DNA from: Bacteroidetes bacterium HLUCCA01
Lineage (GTDB): Bacteria; Bacteroidota; Rhodothermia; Balneolales; HLUCCA01
NCBI GenBank assembly: GCA_001314545.1
Contig: LIHN01000007.1
Span: forward strand, 95,217-159,216
Length of the DNA stretch: 64,000 nt
Direction: 5' to 3'
This document shows, in pieces, positions 54,673-63,713 of the stretch (position 1 is its first letter; each line of letters starts with the position of its first letter). Both the position numbers and the translations under genes were made by a program. A model generated the notes under the pieces. That model was not told the origin of the DNA, did not search any database, and worked only from the letters and a program-made list of their open reading frames with translations.

Positions 54673-56382
54673 ATGGCTGAAACAACGAATTCACCGAACA
54701 ACTCCGGAGAACGAACCTCGAGAAATTTTCTGGAAGAAATTATGGACAACGACCTGCAGTCTGGTCGCCATACTTCGGTTCTGACCCGCTTCCCACCCGA
54801 ACCCAACGGGTACCTGCATATCGGCCATGCGAAATCCATCACCGTCAACTTCGGCCTGGCCCTCAAATACGGCGGAGCAACCAATCTGCGCTTTGATGAC
54901 ACCAATCCCGTCACAGAAGAAACCGAATACGTTGAAAGTATCCGTAATGACGTACGATGGCTGGGGTACACCTGGAAAGATGAGTTCTACGCCAGCGATT
55001 ACTTCGAACAGCTCTTCGGGTTCGCCCTCAAACTGATTCGCGACGGACTGGCCTACGTGGATGACTCCACTTCCGAGGAAATTGCCGCCATGAAAGGAAC
55101 CCCTACCCGACCCGGCACCGACTCCCCGTACCGCTCGCGTAGTCCCCAGGAAAACGAAGACCTCTTCCGCAGCATGCGGGCCGGAGAATTCCCTGATGGA
55201 TCGCGTACCCTGCGCGCACGTATTGACATGAGCTCCCCCAATATGCTCATGCGCGACCCCATCATCTACCGCATCAAACACGCCCACCATCACCGCACCG
55301 GTGATCAGTGGTGCATCTACCCAACCTACGATTTCGCCCACGGTCAAAGTGATGCCATTGAAAACATCACCCATTCAATATGTACCCTGGAATTCATGAG
55401 CCACCGTGAACTGTACAACTGGTTCATTGAAAAACTGGGGCTCTTCCCGTCACGGCAGTATGAATTTGCCCGTCTCAACCTCTCCTACACCATCATGAGC
55501 AAGCGCAAGCTCCTGCAACTGGTCAATGAAAAGTATGTAGACGGGTGGGACGATCCCCGGATGCCAACCATCTCCGGACTGCGCAGACGTGGGTACACCC
55601 CGAAATCCATCCGGGAATTCTGCTCCCGCATCGGGGTTGCCAAACGGGATAATCTGATTGATGTATCCCTGCTGGAATTTTGCGCCCGCGAAGACCTGAA
55701 TAAAATATCGCAGCGCCGCATGGTCGTTTTCGATCCGGTTAAAGTGGTGATCACCAACTGGCCGGAAGGCACCGTAGAAGAACTTGAAAGTGAAAACAAT
55801 CCGGAAGATAGCAACGGCGGTAACCGGATTGTGCCCATGAGCCGGGAAATTTTCATAGAACGGGATGATTTCATGGAAGATGCGCCCAAGAAGTACTTCC
55901 GGTTATCGCCCGGCAAAAGTGTGCGGCTGAAAAGTGCCTACATCATCACCTGTGAAGACTTTCAGAAAGATGAACATGGTACCATCACGGAAATTCACTG
56001 CACCTACCATCCCGATTCCCGCTCCGGCAGTGATACCTCGGGAATCAAGGCGAAAGGCACGCTCCACTGGGTAAGCGCCAGCCATGCCGTCAACGTTGAA
56101 GTGCGTGACTACGACCGCCTGTTCCGTGTGGAAAACCCCGCCGAAGAAGAAGGCGACTTTCTGGATTACGTGAATCCGGATAGTCTGAGGGTCATCCCCG
56201 TGGCACTGGCTGAGCCGGCCCTGCTGGAAGATGCCCGAAATGCAACCGACTCGGATGACCGGCTGCACTACCAGTTCCTGCGCAAGGGCTACTACTATGC
56301 CGACCTTTCCTCCACCGCGGAGAAACTGATTTTTAATCAGACGGTCGGGCTGCGGGATACCTGGGCTAAAATTAACAAGTAA
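54673..56382 (+). CDS. glnS: Glutaminyl-tRNA synthetase
   Basis: Charges tRNA-Gln with glutamine. 569 residues, the normal GlnS length. The class I HIGH motif is in PPEPNGYLHIGHAKSI near residue 37, and the KMSKS equivalent is TIMSKRKL near 275. GATNLRFDDTNP and the beta-barrel anticodon-binding domain (KYFRLSPGKSVRLKSAYIIT) distinguish it from glutamyl-tRNA synthetases. Single gene; the long AT-rich upstream region may hold its promoter. Confidence 0.98.
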   Translation: MAETTNSPNNSGERTSRNFLEEIMDNDLQSGRHTSVLTRFPPEPNGYLHIGHAKSITVNFGLALKYGGATNLRFDDTNPVTEETEYVESIRNDVRWLGYTWKDEFYASDYFEQLFGFALKLIRDGLAYVDDSTSEEIAAMKGTPTRPGTDSPYRSRSPQENEDLFRSMRAGEFPDGSRTLRARIDMSSPNMLMRDPIIYRIKHAHHHRTGDQWCIYPTYDFAHGQSDAIENITHSICTLEFMSHRELYNWFIEKLGLFPSRQYEFARLNLSYTIMSKRKLLQLVNEKYVDGWDDPRMPTISGLRRRGYTPKSIREFCSRIGVAKRDNLIDVSLLEFCAREDLNKISQRRMVVFDPVKVVITNWPEGTVEELESENNPEDSNGGNRIVPMSREIFIERDDFMEDAPKKYFRLSPGKSVRLKSAYIITCEDFQKDEHGTITEIHCTYHPDSRSGSDTSGIKAKGTLHWVSASHAVNVEVRDYDRLFRVENPAEEEGDFLDYVNPDSLRVIPVALAEPALLEDARNATDSDDRLHYQFLRKGYYYADLSSTAEKLIFNQTVGLRDTWAKINK

Positions 56383-56472
56383 AAAAATTGGATGGCCACT
56401 GGGGGTCGTATCCGTTTTGTGTTGTAGTACCGGTAACTAAGCTGTTACTCACTAACCCAAACATACTTTCCC

Positions 56473-57192
56473 ATGAAACCAACATTCAAATCTATCTTTG
56501 GAATACTCTTCCTGACCTATTTTACCACCGTGGGCTGCGATGTGATGCAAAGCAGTACCGATGAAGCCTCGGCCGTGCAGGTATCCATGCGCGTACAAAG
56601 CGCCGGAACCCTGGCCAAGTCGCCGTCCGGCTCCGTGCAGGACTCACCGGGACTTTCACTCACCGAAGTCAAGCTCTTTCTGGATGAACTGGAACTGGAA
56701 AGCGCCACGGAAGACTCCCTGGACTTCGAGCTCGAATATCAGGTCATTAACCTCCCCCTTGACGGGATGCCCCTGATTCTCACCCGGCAATCCATCCCGG
56801 CCGGTCGTTACGATGAGTTCGAGATGGAAATCGAGCGACCTGACACCGATGATGACTACGTAGTCACTGACGCCGATTTCAACGATGAAACCGGATCCTA
56901 CTCCGTCGTTGTGCGTGGTACCTACAACGGAACCCCCTTCCTGTTCCGCTCTCGGGAAGATTTTGAGCTGGAAATTGAGCTTGAGCCGGAGCTTGTCATC
57001 ACCGGCGATGAAACCAGTGCTGAACTGACTATCGCTATTGATCTGTCGTCCTGGTTCGTTGACGCAAACGGAAATACCGTAGATCCGTCTGATCCCGCCA
57101 ACCTCGGCCTGATTAACAATAATATCGAGCGGTCCTTTGATGCCTTTGAAGACCGCTATGACGATGATGATGACGATGACGATGATGACTGA
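56473..57192 (+). CDS. Lipoprotein (DUF4382-like) with poly-Asp C-terminus
   Basis: A 239-residue lipoprotein with signal peptide and lipobox-like FTTVGC at about residues 18-23. The body has the pattern of DUF4382-type beta domains (LSLTEVKLFLDELELESATE, then NLPLDGMPLILTRQSIPAG). It is very acidic and ends in ten consecutive Asp encoded by GAC/GAT repeats, perhaps a Ca2+- or metal-binding tail. It converges on the TonB receptor operon. No function is known. Confidence 0.75.
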   Translation: MKPTFKSIFGILFLTYFTTVGCDVMQSSTDEASAVQVSMRVQSAGTLAKSPSGSVQDSPGLSLTEVKLFLDELELESATEDSLDFELEYQVINLPLDGMPLILTRQSIPAGRYDEFEMEIERPDTDDDYVVTDADFNDETGSYSVVVRGTYNGTPFLFRSREDFELEIELEPELVITGDETSAELTIAIDLSSWFVDANGNTVDPSDPANLGLINNNIERSFDAFEDRYDDDDDDDDDD

Positions 57193-57205
57193 TACTATCT
57201 GAGAG

Positions 57206-57244
57206 AACCCGGCCGGCGGTGAACGTCGACCGGGTTTCATTTTG
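57206..57244 (+). terminator. Terminator of the poly-Asp lipoprotein gene
   Basis: AACCCGG (57206-57212) pairs with CCGGGTT (57230-57236), followed by TCATTTT. It lies 14 nt past the stop codon. Confidence 0.65.
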
Positions 57245-57399
57245 GTGCTCCCGGATTCGCGGTGAGCTTCCAGTCCGGGAACCCGGCATAAGGGTGCCGG
57301 TGAAAGAGGGGATAGCCGGACCGGACTACCGATGCACCAGCGACACAACGTGCCGGCAAAACCGAAAGCAGGGCTGCCCGGCTGGCAGCATCAGACTCC

Positions 57400-60132
57400 T
57401 CAGTTAAACAACCATCGCACGGTAAATGAAGGATGCCTGCCCAGATCAAGAACATCCACATCAACCGGATCCAGCCGGGGAATCAACCGATCCTGATTCA
57501 GGATAAATGCTGTATCACGGTACCACACGTTCCCCCGGTCCAGCACGTTGAAAACCGAGACCCGAATTTCCAGTCGGTTTCGGGAAGTCAGTTTCACCCG
57601 GTAATCCACGGAAACATCCGCCCGCCGGTATGCGGGAAGTCGCTGATCAGCACCGGTCTCGGCCGGCCGGCCGGTCATCGCGGTCCAGGACAACATCCAA
57701 CGTAAACCCGGCATCAAGGTGATTTCAGCGGTTGATATCATCTGATGGGTACGGTCCCAGGCAGCGGGGTACATCGACCCTCCGGCAACCGCCTCATTGC
57801 GAAGCAATGCTTGTGACCAGGTGTAGGATTGACTTAAACGAAGCCAGGGGCCCTGCCAGCTACCGGTTACTTCAAGTCCGGAAGCATCCCCGTCGGTCTG
57901 ATAAAACCAGGGAGCCCGGGAAAGCGAGTTATCCAGGGAAGGGACGTTCAGTTCATGAAATCGCAGATTCTGATACGATTTCCGGTAAACACTGAGCTGC
58001 ACTCCGGCCCCGGCGAAAGGCCCCAGATGAAGTCCGGCTTCCGCATAACGGGATCCGGCGGGTGGCTGATCCGGCGCACTGACTACCCAGACACCGGCTG
58101 TGGTGGTATTCTGCAGCCCCACACGATGGGTGAACTGCCAGGTTTGTCCGGCTGCCACGTGGGCATTGACCAGGGAATGTGGCCGGTATTCGGCCCGAAA
58201 TGCCGGTGCCCAGTACCACCCCTCACGAACATAAACCCGTGAGCCGCCCTCCAGGTGCACCTTCGTCCCGACCGCGCCGGATACATGCACGTAGGCCTCA
58301 CGGAGCAGAGCCGAGGCATCAACACGAACCAGTGACCGGTCGAAGGAGCGCTCCCGATAAGCACTGTCCAGCCACGACAGCGCCAGTCCGCCACGCACAA
58401 CCACCGGGCGCACTGAAACCGACAAATCCTGCTTGAACCGCAGGTTATTCAGCACACTTTGGTTTTGGAAAGGGTAGCTGAAAACGGCAACATCGCGCGA
58501 CCCGCCCTGCTGCAAGACGCGGCTGTAGATGAAATCATCCTTTTCAAAGTCGGTCTGATACAGACTGAATCCGGCTGTGGCCGCATAGTGCAGTCTGCCG
58601 GCCAGCACAGTGCTGTAACGGGAAGATAAAATCAGGTTTCCCCAGGTGTTATTGCTCTCAACACGGGTAAAATTAAAGCCATCTGCCCCGTCCGGATCGC
58701 GAACCCGCCGAAAAGCAGGCTGCCGGGTCTGGTCGCCTCCGGCGTAGAAGCTGGTCTTCCAACGTGCACCCCGTACGGTTTCATGGTTGAGGGTGGCGTG
58801 AAGGTCGAGGTACTGCACAAAGGGTTCTTCCGGTCGGACTACCTCGCTGGTGTACGTCTGCTGCAATGCATCGGCAACAGGACGACGCACATCCAGCCCC
58901 AACCGAACCAACCGTCGGTTTGCGGGCAGTTTGAGCAGTTGCATATACGAAGATCGAACCGAAACCAGGAAGCTGGATTTGGCGCGCAACGGACCTTCTA
59001 CGGTGGTGCTCAGGCTGGTATTACTGACTCCGGACTGCATGCGCAGCTGACTGCGTGATCCGGTCCGGGTGTGCAGTTCAAGCAGTCCGCCTACGGGCAT
59101 CGCTATGTAAGACGGCGCTGAACCCATGTAATATCCGGCAGAGCGGATAGCATCTGCGTTGAAACTGTCCAGCAGGCCAAAAAGGTGCGACTGATTGTAT
59201 AGGGGCATGCCATCCAGCGTTACCAGAAACCCGTCCGGCGGACTCCCTCGTACCGTTAACCCCTCACTGACTGCGGTTCCGGCCGTGGCCGACGGGTGCC
59301 CCTGAAGGGCTCGGATGGTGCTCGTCTCACCCAGGGGACTGAACCTTCCGGCGGCAATCAGTCCTGCGGCGAGGGTGTCAGCCGGTCGGGCCACATCCTG
59401 CGCCGTAATTACCAACTCGGCGGAGTGGAGGGTTCGGGGCTGAAGCCGGAAGGTGATTTCATCGGCGGAGGTGAGTCGGGCGGGATCAACGCTGACGTCC
59501 AGCGGATCATACCCTACGTAGGATGCGGTAAGCACCACAGGCCCTGCGCTGGTGGCTTCCCCGGGAAGTACGAAGCGGGCATCGGAGTCAGCCGCAACGC
59601 CCCGGAGTGCACCGTCGGTTGTCCAGGAGACTGTTGCGAAGGGCAGCCGGTCACCGGTGACGGCATCGAGTACCTGACCCCGGATCCGGGCGAAGGACTC
59701 GGGCCGTCGGGGCGATGGTGACAGGATGACCTGCATGCGATCGTGGCTGACCTGCATACGGATGCCTGAACGGTACAGTTCCCGCTCCAGATCGGGCATC
59801 AGGTTGGAGAGGGAGGTCTGAAGAGAGAGGACTTTGCCGGCTATGACGGACTCGCGATACAGAAAATTGTAACCGGTAAGGCGGGTGATTTCGGCGAGGG
59901 CGGTCTGCAGGGGTGCGACGCTGAAGGAAATGTCCGGGGCCGCCACCACTGCGACCGGGTTCCCTGACGCGGCCGATGGTGACGCTGGCGAAGCCGGGTT
60001 CCATGACACAGCCGACGGTGACGCTGGCGAAGCCGGGTTCCCTGACACGGCCGGCGGTGACGCTGGAAGGGCCACGGAGACCCATGGCGCCGCTGTGAGC
60101 ATCAGCATCAAACTGAGCGCCGCCCCCGTCAT
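57400..60132 (-). CDS. TonB-dependent outer-membrane receptor with STN and carboxypeptidase-like domains
   Basis: A 910-residue FecA-type receptor. After a signal peptide and a Pro/Ala/Ser repeat linker comes an STN (secretin/TonB N-terminal) domain (PLQTALAEITRLTGYNFLYR), the signalling module that contacts FecR. Next come a carboxypeptidase-regulatory-like domain (RGQVLDAVTGDRLPFATVSW), a plug domain (VRGSPPDGFLVTLDGMPLYN) and a beta-barrel ending SFTVRWLFN. Its start overlaps the fecR stop (ATGA, 60129-60132). The ligand is not known; the sigma/FecR system would induce the receptor when the ligand is present. Confidence 0.92.
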   Translation of the reverse strand: MTGAALSLMLMLTAAPWVSVALPASPPAVSGNPASPASPSAVSWNPASPASPSAASGNPVAVVAAPDISFSVAPLQTALAEITRLTGYNFLYRESVIAGKVLSLQTSLSNLMPDLERELYRSGIRMQVSHDRMQVILSPSPRRPESFARIRGQVLDAVTGDRLPFATVSWTTDGALRGVAADSDARFVLPGEATSAGPVVLTASYVGYDPLDVSVDPARLTSADEITFRLQPRTLHSAELVITAQDVARPADTLAAGLIAAGRFSPLGETSTIRALQGHPSATAGTAVSEGLTVRGSPPDGFLVTLDGMPLYNQSHLFGLLDSFNADAIRSAGYYMGSAPSYIAMPVGGLLELHTRTGSRSQLRMQSGVSNTSLSTTVEGPLRAKSSFLVSVRSSYMQLLKLPANRRLVRLGLDVRRPVADALQQTYTSEVVRPEEPFVQYLDLHATLNHETVRGARWKTSFYAGGDQTRQPAFRRVRDPDGADGFNFTRVESNNTWGNLILSSRYSTVLAGRLHYAATAGFSLYQTDFEKDDFIYSRVLQQGGSRDVAVFSYPFQNQSVLNNLRFKQDLSVSVRPVVVRGGLALSWLDSAYRERSFDRSLVRVDASALLREAYVHVSGAVGTKVHLEGGSRVYVREGWYWAPAFRAEYRPHSLVNAHVAAGQTWQFTHRVGLQNTTTAGVWVVSAPDQPPAGSRYAEAGLHLGPFAGAGVQLSVYRKSYQNLRFHELNVPSLDNSLSRAPWFYQTDGDASGLEVTGSWQGPWLRLSQSYTWSQALLRNEAVAGGSMYPAAWDRTHQMISTAEITLMPGLRWMLSWTAMTGRPAETGADQRLPAYRRADVSVDYRVKLTSRNRLEIRVSVFNVLDRGNVWYRDTAFILNQDRLIPRLDPVDVDVLDLGRHPSFTVRWLFN
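59957..60070 (-). repeat. 39-bp in-frame tandem repeat in the TonB-receptor gene
   Basis: GGGTTCC recurs at 59957, 59996 and 60035, a 39-bp period. It encodes a 13-residue unit (NPASPASPSAVSW-like) between the signal peptide and the STN domain. In-frame copy-number changes would vary linker length only. Confidence 0.8.
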
Positions 60133-61205
60133 GGCGCCGTCAGTTCATATACTCCCTCCTGCACTTCGCGGAACGATCCGCCCAGGGCCGCGCCAAGATC
60201 GCCCAGAGCAAGGTCAACGGTATCCAGAGGAAAGGTCCCGCCCAGAGTTTCATCGCCCAAACCGGCGGGTACACGAATTTGAATCCCAAAATGAAACTCC
60301 AGCTCACGAATCACTTCCTCCACCGACCGACCGTCTGCTACCAACTGACCGGTAGTCCACCCCAGGGCATAATCCTGCCATGAAGTGCCCGCCAGCTCCT
60401 GAAGTCCGCTCGCGTCAACGCGCACAGCCTGACCGGATTGCAGCTGGGTACTTTCGGCGGCAGTACGGTCGCTAACCGCAACCCGACCTTCAAGCAGATA
60501 CACCTCCATGTGATCCGGTGTACTTCTTACCAGAAACTCCGTGCCGAGGACCTGCACCGATCCGGTCTCGGTTTCAACGCGAAACACCCGATTCTGATTG
60601 GAAACCACTTCAAAAAGGGCCTCGCCTTCCAGCCGGTATCGCTGCTCATTGGCAGCGGATCTGCCCCGGGCAAACAGGGAAGCTCCCGGGCGAAGCGTTA
60701 TCACCGAACCGTCATCCAGGGTCAGGGCGGTTACAGTGTTGTGGCCGCCCGACAGGAGCTGCTGCTTCGGAGCCATACTGGTGTAGCTGAGCAACCCAAT
60801 CAGGGAGGCAACCAGCACTACCGCCGCAGCAATCCACCCAACCTGGCGGTAATGCGAGCGAGGTCGCGCCGCCGGATGGAAGGGCACCGAATCCGACGAA
60901 CCATCCGGCTGCGCTGACACGGGCTGCTGCGCTGCGGTACCGGAAGGCACCGACGACATCACGGCAGGGCTGCGCCGGCCGGTTTCCGGCTGCGCAGTGT
61001 CAGAAACGGCGGCACCGTCATCCATCCGGGCGTAAATCGCATCCCACACCTCGTCCTTGCCCCGAACAGGAATTGCTTCACGACGGTTGCGCAATTCCTG
61101 CTGAAGTCCGGCAAGAAACTGCACATCCGCCGAGTCGGTCTGAGCACGGCCTTCGCGGAGTTCCTCCCAGGTCTGGCCCGGCGGTTTTTTATCGGATGCA
61201 GCCAT
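60129..61205 (-). CDS. fecR: FecR-family anti-sigma/signal transducer
   Basis: A 358-residue inner-membrane protein. The cytoplasmic anti-sigma part is followed by one TM helix (VGWIAAAVVLVASLIGLLSY, near residue 135), the periplasmic FecR domain (ALTLDDGSVITLRPGASLFA) and a C-terminal DUF4974-like secretin-type region (VEEVIRELEFHFGIQIRVPA). It would relay ligand binding from the TonB receptor to the ECF sigma factor upstream. It starts 3 nt after the lipoprotein gene and overlaps the receptor gene by an ATGA. Confidence 0.92.
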   Translation of the reverse strand: MAASDKKPPGQTWEELREGRAQTDSADVQFLAGLQQELRNRREAIPVRGKDEVWDAIYARMDDGAAVSDTAQPETGRRSPAVMSSVPSGTAAQQPVSAQPDGSSDSVPFHPAARPRSHYRQVGWIAAAVVLVASLIGLLSYTSMAPKQQLLSGGHNTVTALTLDDGSVITLRPGASLFARGRSAANEQRYRLEGEALFEVVSNQNRVFRVETETGSVQVLGTEFLVRSTPDHMEVYLLEGRVAVSDRTAAESTQLQSGQAVRVDASGLQELAGTSWQDYALGWTTGQLVADGRSVEEVIRELEFHFGIQIRVPAGLGDETLGGTFPLDTVDLALGDLGAALGGSFREVQEGVYELTAP

Positions 61206-61208
61206 GGT

Positions 61209-62573
61209 TTAATTTGAGAGTTCTAGTTCAACAGCAATCCAGCGGCGGGCAGCGGTTTCAAAGTAATAACTGCCTTCGGCCTGGACTTCCTCGCCCGAAG
61301 CAAGTGCACGCTGCGCCAGCTCCAGGGAATCGAATTCACTGTCATCGTCAATCACGGTATTTTCGTTTACAAATACAATCCTGCCCGACTCCAGGGTAAA
61401 TGCCGCTGCCTGTACATCAATCGCACTGACAGGTTCATCGTATTCATCGAGCAATAACTCAAACTCAATTTCGGTAACCAGCGGAATTCCGGGCGATGTG
61501 ACCGGCTCAAACTCCCCTTCAGCCAGAACCGAAAGACCTCTCCCGAGGGCATTGAATACATCCTGCAGTGAGGTAAGGCCGTCGTCAAAGTCGAGCTCCG
61601 TCCGGGAGGTAATGCGGAAGACACGCCCGCTTCTGAGCTCCAGTTGGCCCGAGCTGAGATCCAGAAACCGGAGCAGGTCTTCAAATTCATCGTCATCGTA
61701 CTCAAAGTCATCGTCGTTGTCAAAAACCTGCCCGTCGGTCACGCGTACCCGCAGTGTTTCAGCGCGATCAGGCAGGCGCAGAATGGCCGAGCCGTCGCCC
61801 TCCATCACGAGGGTTCCATTCACCGTTTTGGCCTGGCCTACCGTGGTATCCGGCCGGATTACCGTTTCGTAACTCATGGCGCCATAAACCCCGCGTCGAA
61901 AACTGTTGTATACCTTCACGGTGTCTTTATTGATGCGGATATCCAGGTAATCGGCGTCCAGGGTGTACGACGAAGCAAGCGTGTTGCGCTGATAGCTCCC
62001 GCGCGAGCGATGGAAACCTTCCAGGCGGAGGATGGGCTCATCGGCCAGGAGGCCCTCGGCAAACAGCAGATCCGAACGGGTAAAGCGCGAGGTATGGGTT
62101 GGCGTAGCGATGTCGCCCGAGCGATCGGCTTCAAACTCAACCGAATGAATCTGGCCGGCGCTTATCTCCGGATTGGCGATGATCTGGCCCCGGGAATCGC
62201 GAAAGCGGTAGCGAAGTTCATGGCTTACGGGTGTCAGGATGGTTTCAATGAGGCTGGACTTGGTAAAGGTGACCTGATGCCAGCCTGTGGCAACATCGTA
62301 CGAATACGTATACCCCGTGATATGCTGAAATGCTACGGGTGAGAGTACCGATGTCCCCGGCAGGAGTCCGGTAGGCGTGGGTACGGCAAAAGCTTCCCCA
62401 AAATTGGAAAGGATGCCAAACTGGTCCTGACTCACCGATTCCCCGATGATCTGGCTGGCCAGGAGGGCTTCCTCGGTGGTCAATACCTGGTCCTGATCCT
62501 GAATGGGATCCAGACTGCAGCCGTACAGCAGCAGAAGAAGCAGTATTGCAAGGGAGGCGGGAACAGGTTTCAT
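61209..62573 (-). CDS. Lipoprotein with DUF5666-like repeats, in the sigma/FecR operon
   Basis: An exported lipoprotein of about 454 residues with lipobox-like LLLYGC at residues 16-21. The N-terminal half is unrecognised. The C-terminal half has units of DUF5666 type (GRVFRITSRTELDFDDGLTS, GRGLSVLAEGEFEPVTSPG, GEEVQAEGSYYFETAARRWI). Start 62573 was chosen for the signal peptide; the frame is open 57 codons upstream without plausible sequence. Such a lipoprotein between a sigma factor and fecR is unusual; it might be an auxiliary ligand sensor or co-regulated surface protein. Confidence 0.75.
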   Translation of the reverse strand: MKPVPASLAILLLLLLYGCSLDPIQDQDQVLTTEEALLASQIIGESVSQDQFGILSNFGEAFAVPTPTGLLPGTSVLSPVAFQHITGYTYSYDVATGWHQVTFTKSSLIETILTPVSHELRYRFRDSRGQIIANPEISAGQIHSVEFEADRSGDIATPTHTSRFTRSDLLFAEGLLADEPILRLEGFHRSRGSYQRNTLASSYTLDADYLDIRINKDTVKVYNSFRRGVYGAMSYETVIRPDTTVGQAKTVNGTLVMEGDGSAILRLPDRAETLRVRVTDGQVFDNDDDFEYDDDEFEDLLRFLDLSSGQLELRSGRVFRITSRTELDFDDGLTSLQDVFNALGRGLSVLAEGEFEPVTSPGIPLVTEIEFELLLDEYDEPVSAIDVQAAAFTLESGRIVFVNENTVIDDDSEFDSLELAQRALASGEEVQAEGSYYFETAARRWIAVELELSN

Positions 62574-62731
62574 AGCGGGGCGAATGGATGGAGGGTTGTA
62601 TCGGGTATACAACCCAAACCGGTGCAAACCCCCAGTTGCTGCTATAAAAAATGTACTGGTCATCAATCGGGCAGCACCACCGGAGGCAGGCAGGCGGACC
62701 GTTGAAGTACCGGTCACCCGCGGCAGACAAC

Positions 62732-63352
62732 TCATTCGCTCCATAAGTCCTCCCCGTATATGGATGTAAGTCCTGAACGGATTTCCCTGAGCGCGGCCGA
62801 CATGTGGTTCTCCACCGTTTTGGCGCTGATGCCCATGATTTCCGCGGTCTCCCTGTAGGAAAACTGCTGCATGAAACAGTATTCAAAAACCTGCGCTCGT
62901 TTATCGGGCATGCGCTTCATGATGGACTCCAGCACCGTATGGAGTTCGGTTTTCTCAGGGCTTCCCGCCCCGGTGAGTGCATCTAATGCCTGCTCCGTCT
63001 GTTCGGCATCGGCAAATTTACTCCGGTACTTCACATGATTCAGCATCCGGGAGTAGACCGTCTGGAACAGATAGGCTGTCAGCGACTTGTCCGGATTGAT
63101 GCGCGAGCGGACTTCCCACAGATAGATGTAGACGTTTTGCAGAATGTCAGTGGCGTCTTCGTGGTCGGTACCCCGACTGATGAGAAACCGGTAAACCCGT
63201 GGATACGTCTCGTTGTAAAAATCGCGGAATAACCGCTGGTCGCCGTTTCGAATCCCCTCACTGCGTTCATACTCCTCCCTGCGCCGGTCCGGGTCTAGCC
63301 GGAGGGCCAGTCCGATCAACACAATCACTAACCAGGGATGGAACAGGTTCAT
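62732..63352 (-). CDS. ECF sigma factor (RNA polymerase sigma-70 family)
   Basis: About 206 residues. Region 2 has FRDFYNETYPRVYRFLISRG and DATDILQNVYIYLWEVRSRI; region 4 has YRETAEIMGISAKTVENHMS and AALREIRSG. This is the Bacteroidota-type ECF factor paired with FecR. The start is uncertain: from ATG 63352 the protein begins with a hydrophobic stretch LFHPWLVIVLIGLALRL, which is not normal for a sigma factor; a shorter form could use an alternative start. A strong GGAGGAG about 90 nt further in precedes an ATG in another frame. First gene of the sigma-lipoprotein-fecR-receptor operon. Confidence 0.88.
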   Translation of the reverse strand: MNLFHPWLVIVLIGLALRLDPDRRREEYERSEGIRNGDQRLFRDFYNETYPRVYRFLISRGTDHEDATDILQNVYIYLWEVRSRINPDKSLTAYLFQTVYSRMLNHVKYRSKFADAEQTEQALDALTGAGSPEKTELHTVLESIMKRMPDKRAQVFEYCFMQQFSYRETAEIMGISAKTVENHMSAALREIRSGLTSIYGEDLWSE

Positions 63353-63558
63353 GCGGGGTTCGTGAGGGATGGGTTTTGCAGTAAAGGTACGGGTAAACCG
63401 GGGAATTTGAATTACGTTCCCCGGGGAAGTTGACGATACTGTAAAGACCCTGGCGCAGGACAGCGAAGCCGGCAATAAAAATGGTGTATCGCGTTAGGGG
63501 GAAGATGGTTACGGCGTGTATAACTGCATAAATACCTTTAAATCTGGATGGTTGACCT

Positions 63559-63681
63559 ATGAAATTGATTACCCGAAATACTGTACATGCCGGACTGGTT
63601 ATCCTGCTGACCCTGGCTGGCTGCGTAGAAACAGCACTGCAGGACAATCCTGCAGTTGCCAGTAATTTGATTAAACCATAA
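63559..63681 (+). CDS. 40-residue lipoprotein, probably truncated
   Basis: A 40-codon frame encoding a complete lipoprotein signal (GLVILLTLAGC with the lipobox Cys at residue 22) but only 18 residues after it, ending ASNLIKP at a TAA at the edge of AT-rich DNA. It is probably the 5' end of a native lipoprotein gene whose remainder was lost when the AT-rich segment was acquired, or a very small lipoprotein. No clear ribosome site. Confidence 0.45.
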   Translation: MKLITRNTVHAGLVILLTLAGCVETALQDNPAVASNLIKP

Positions 63682-63713
63682 AAAAAATAGTCTAAAAGGA
63701 AAATAATACAACG

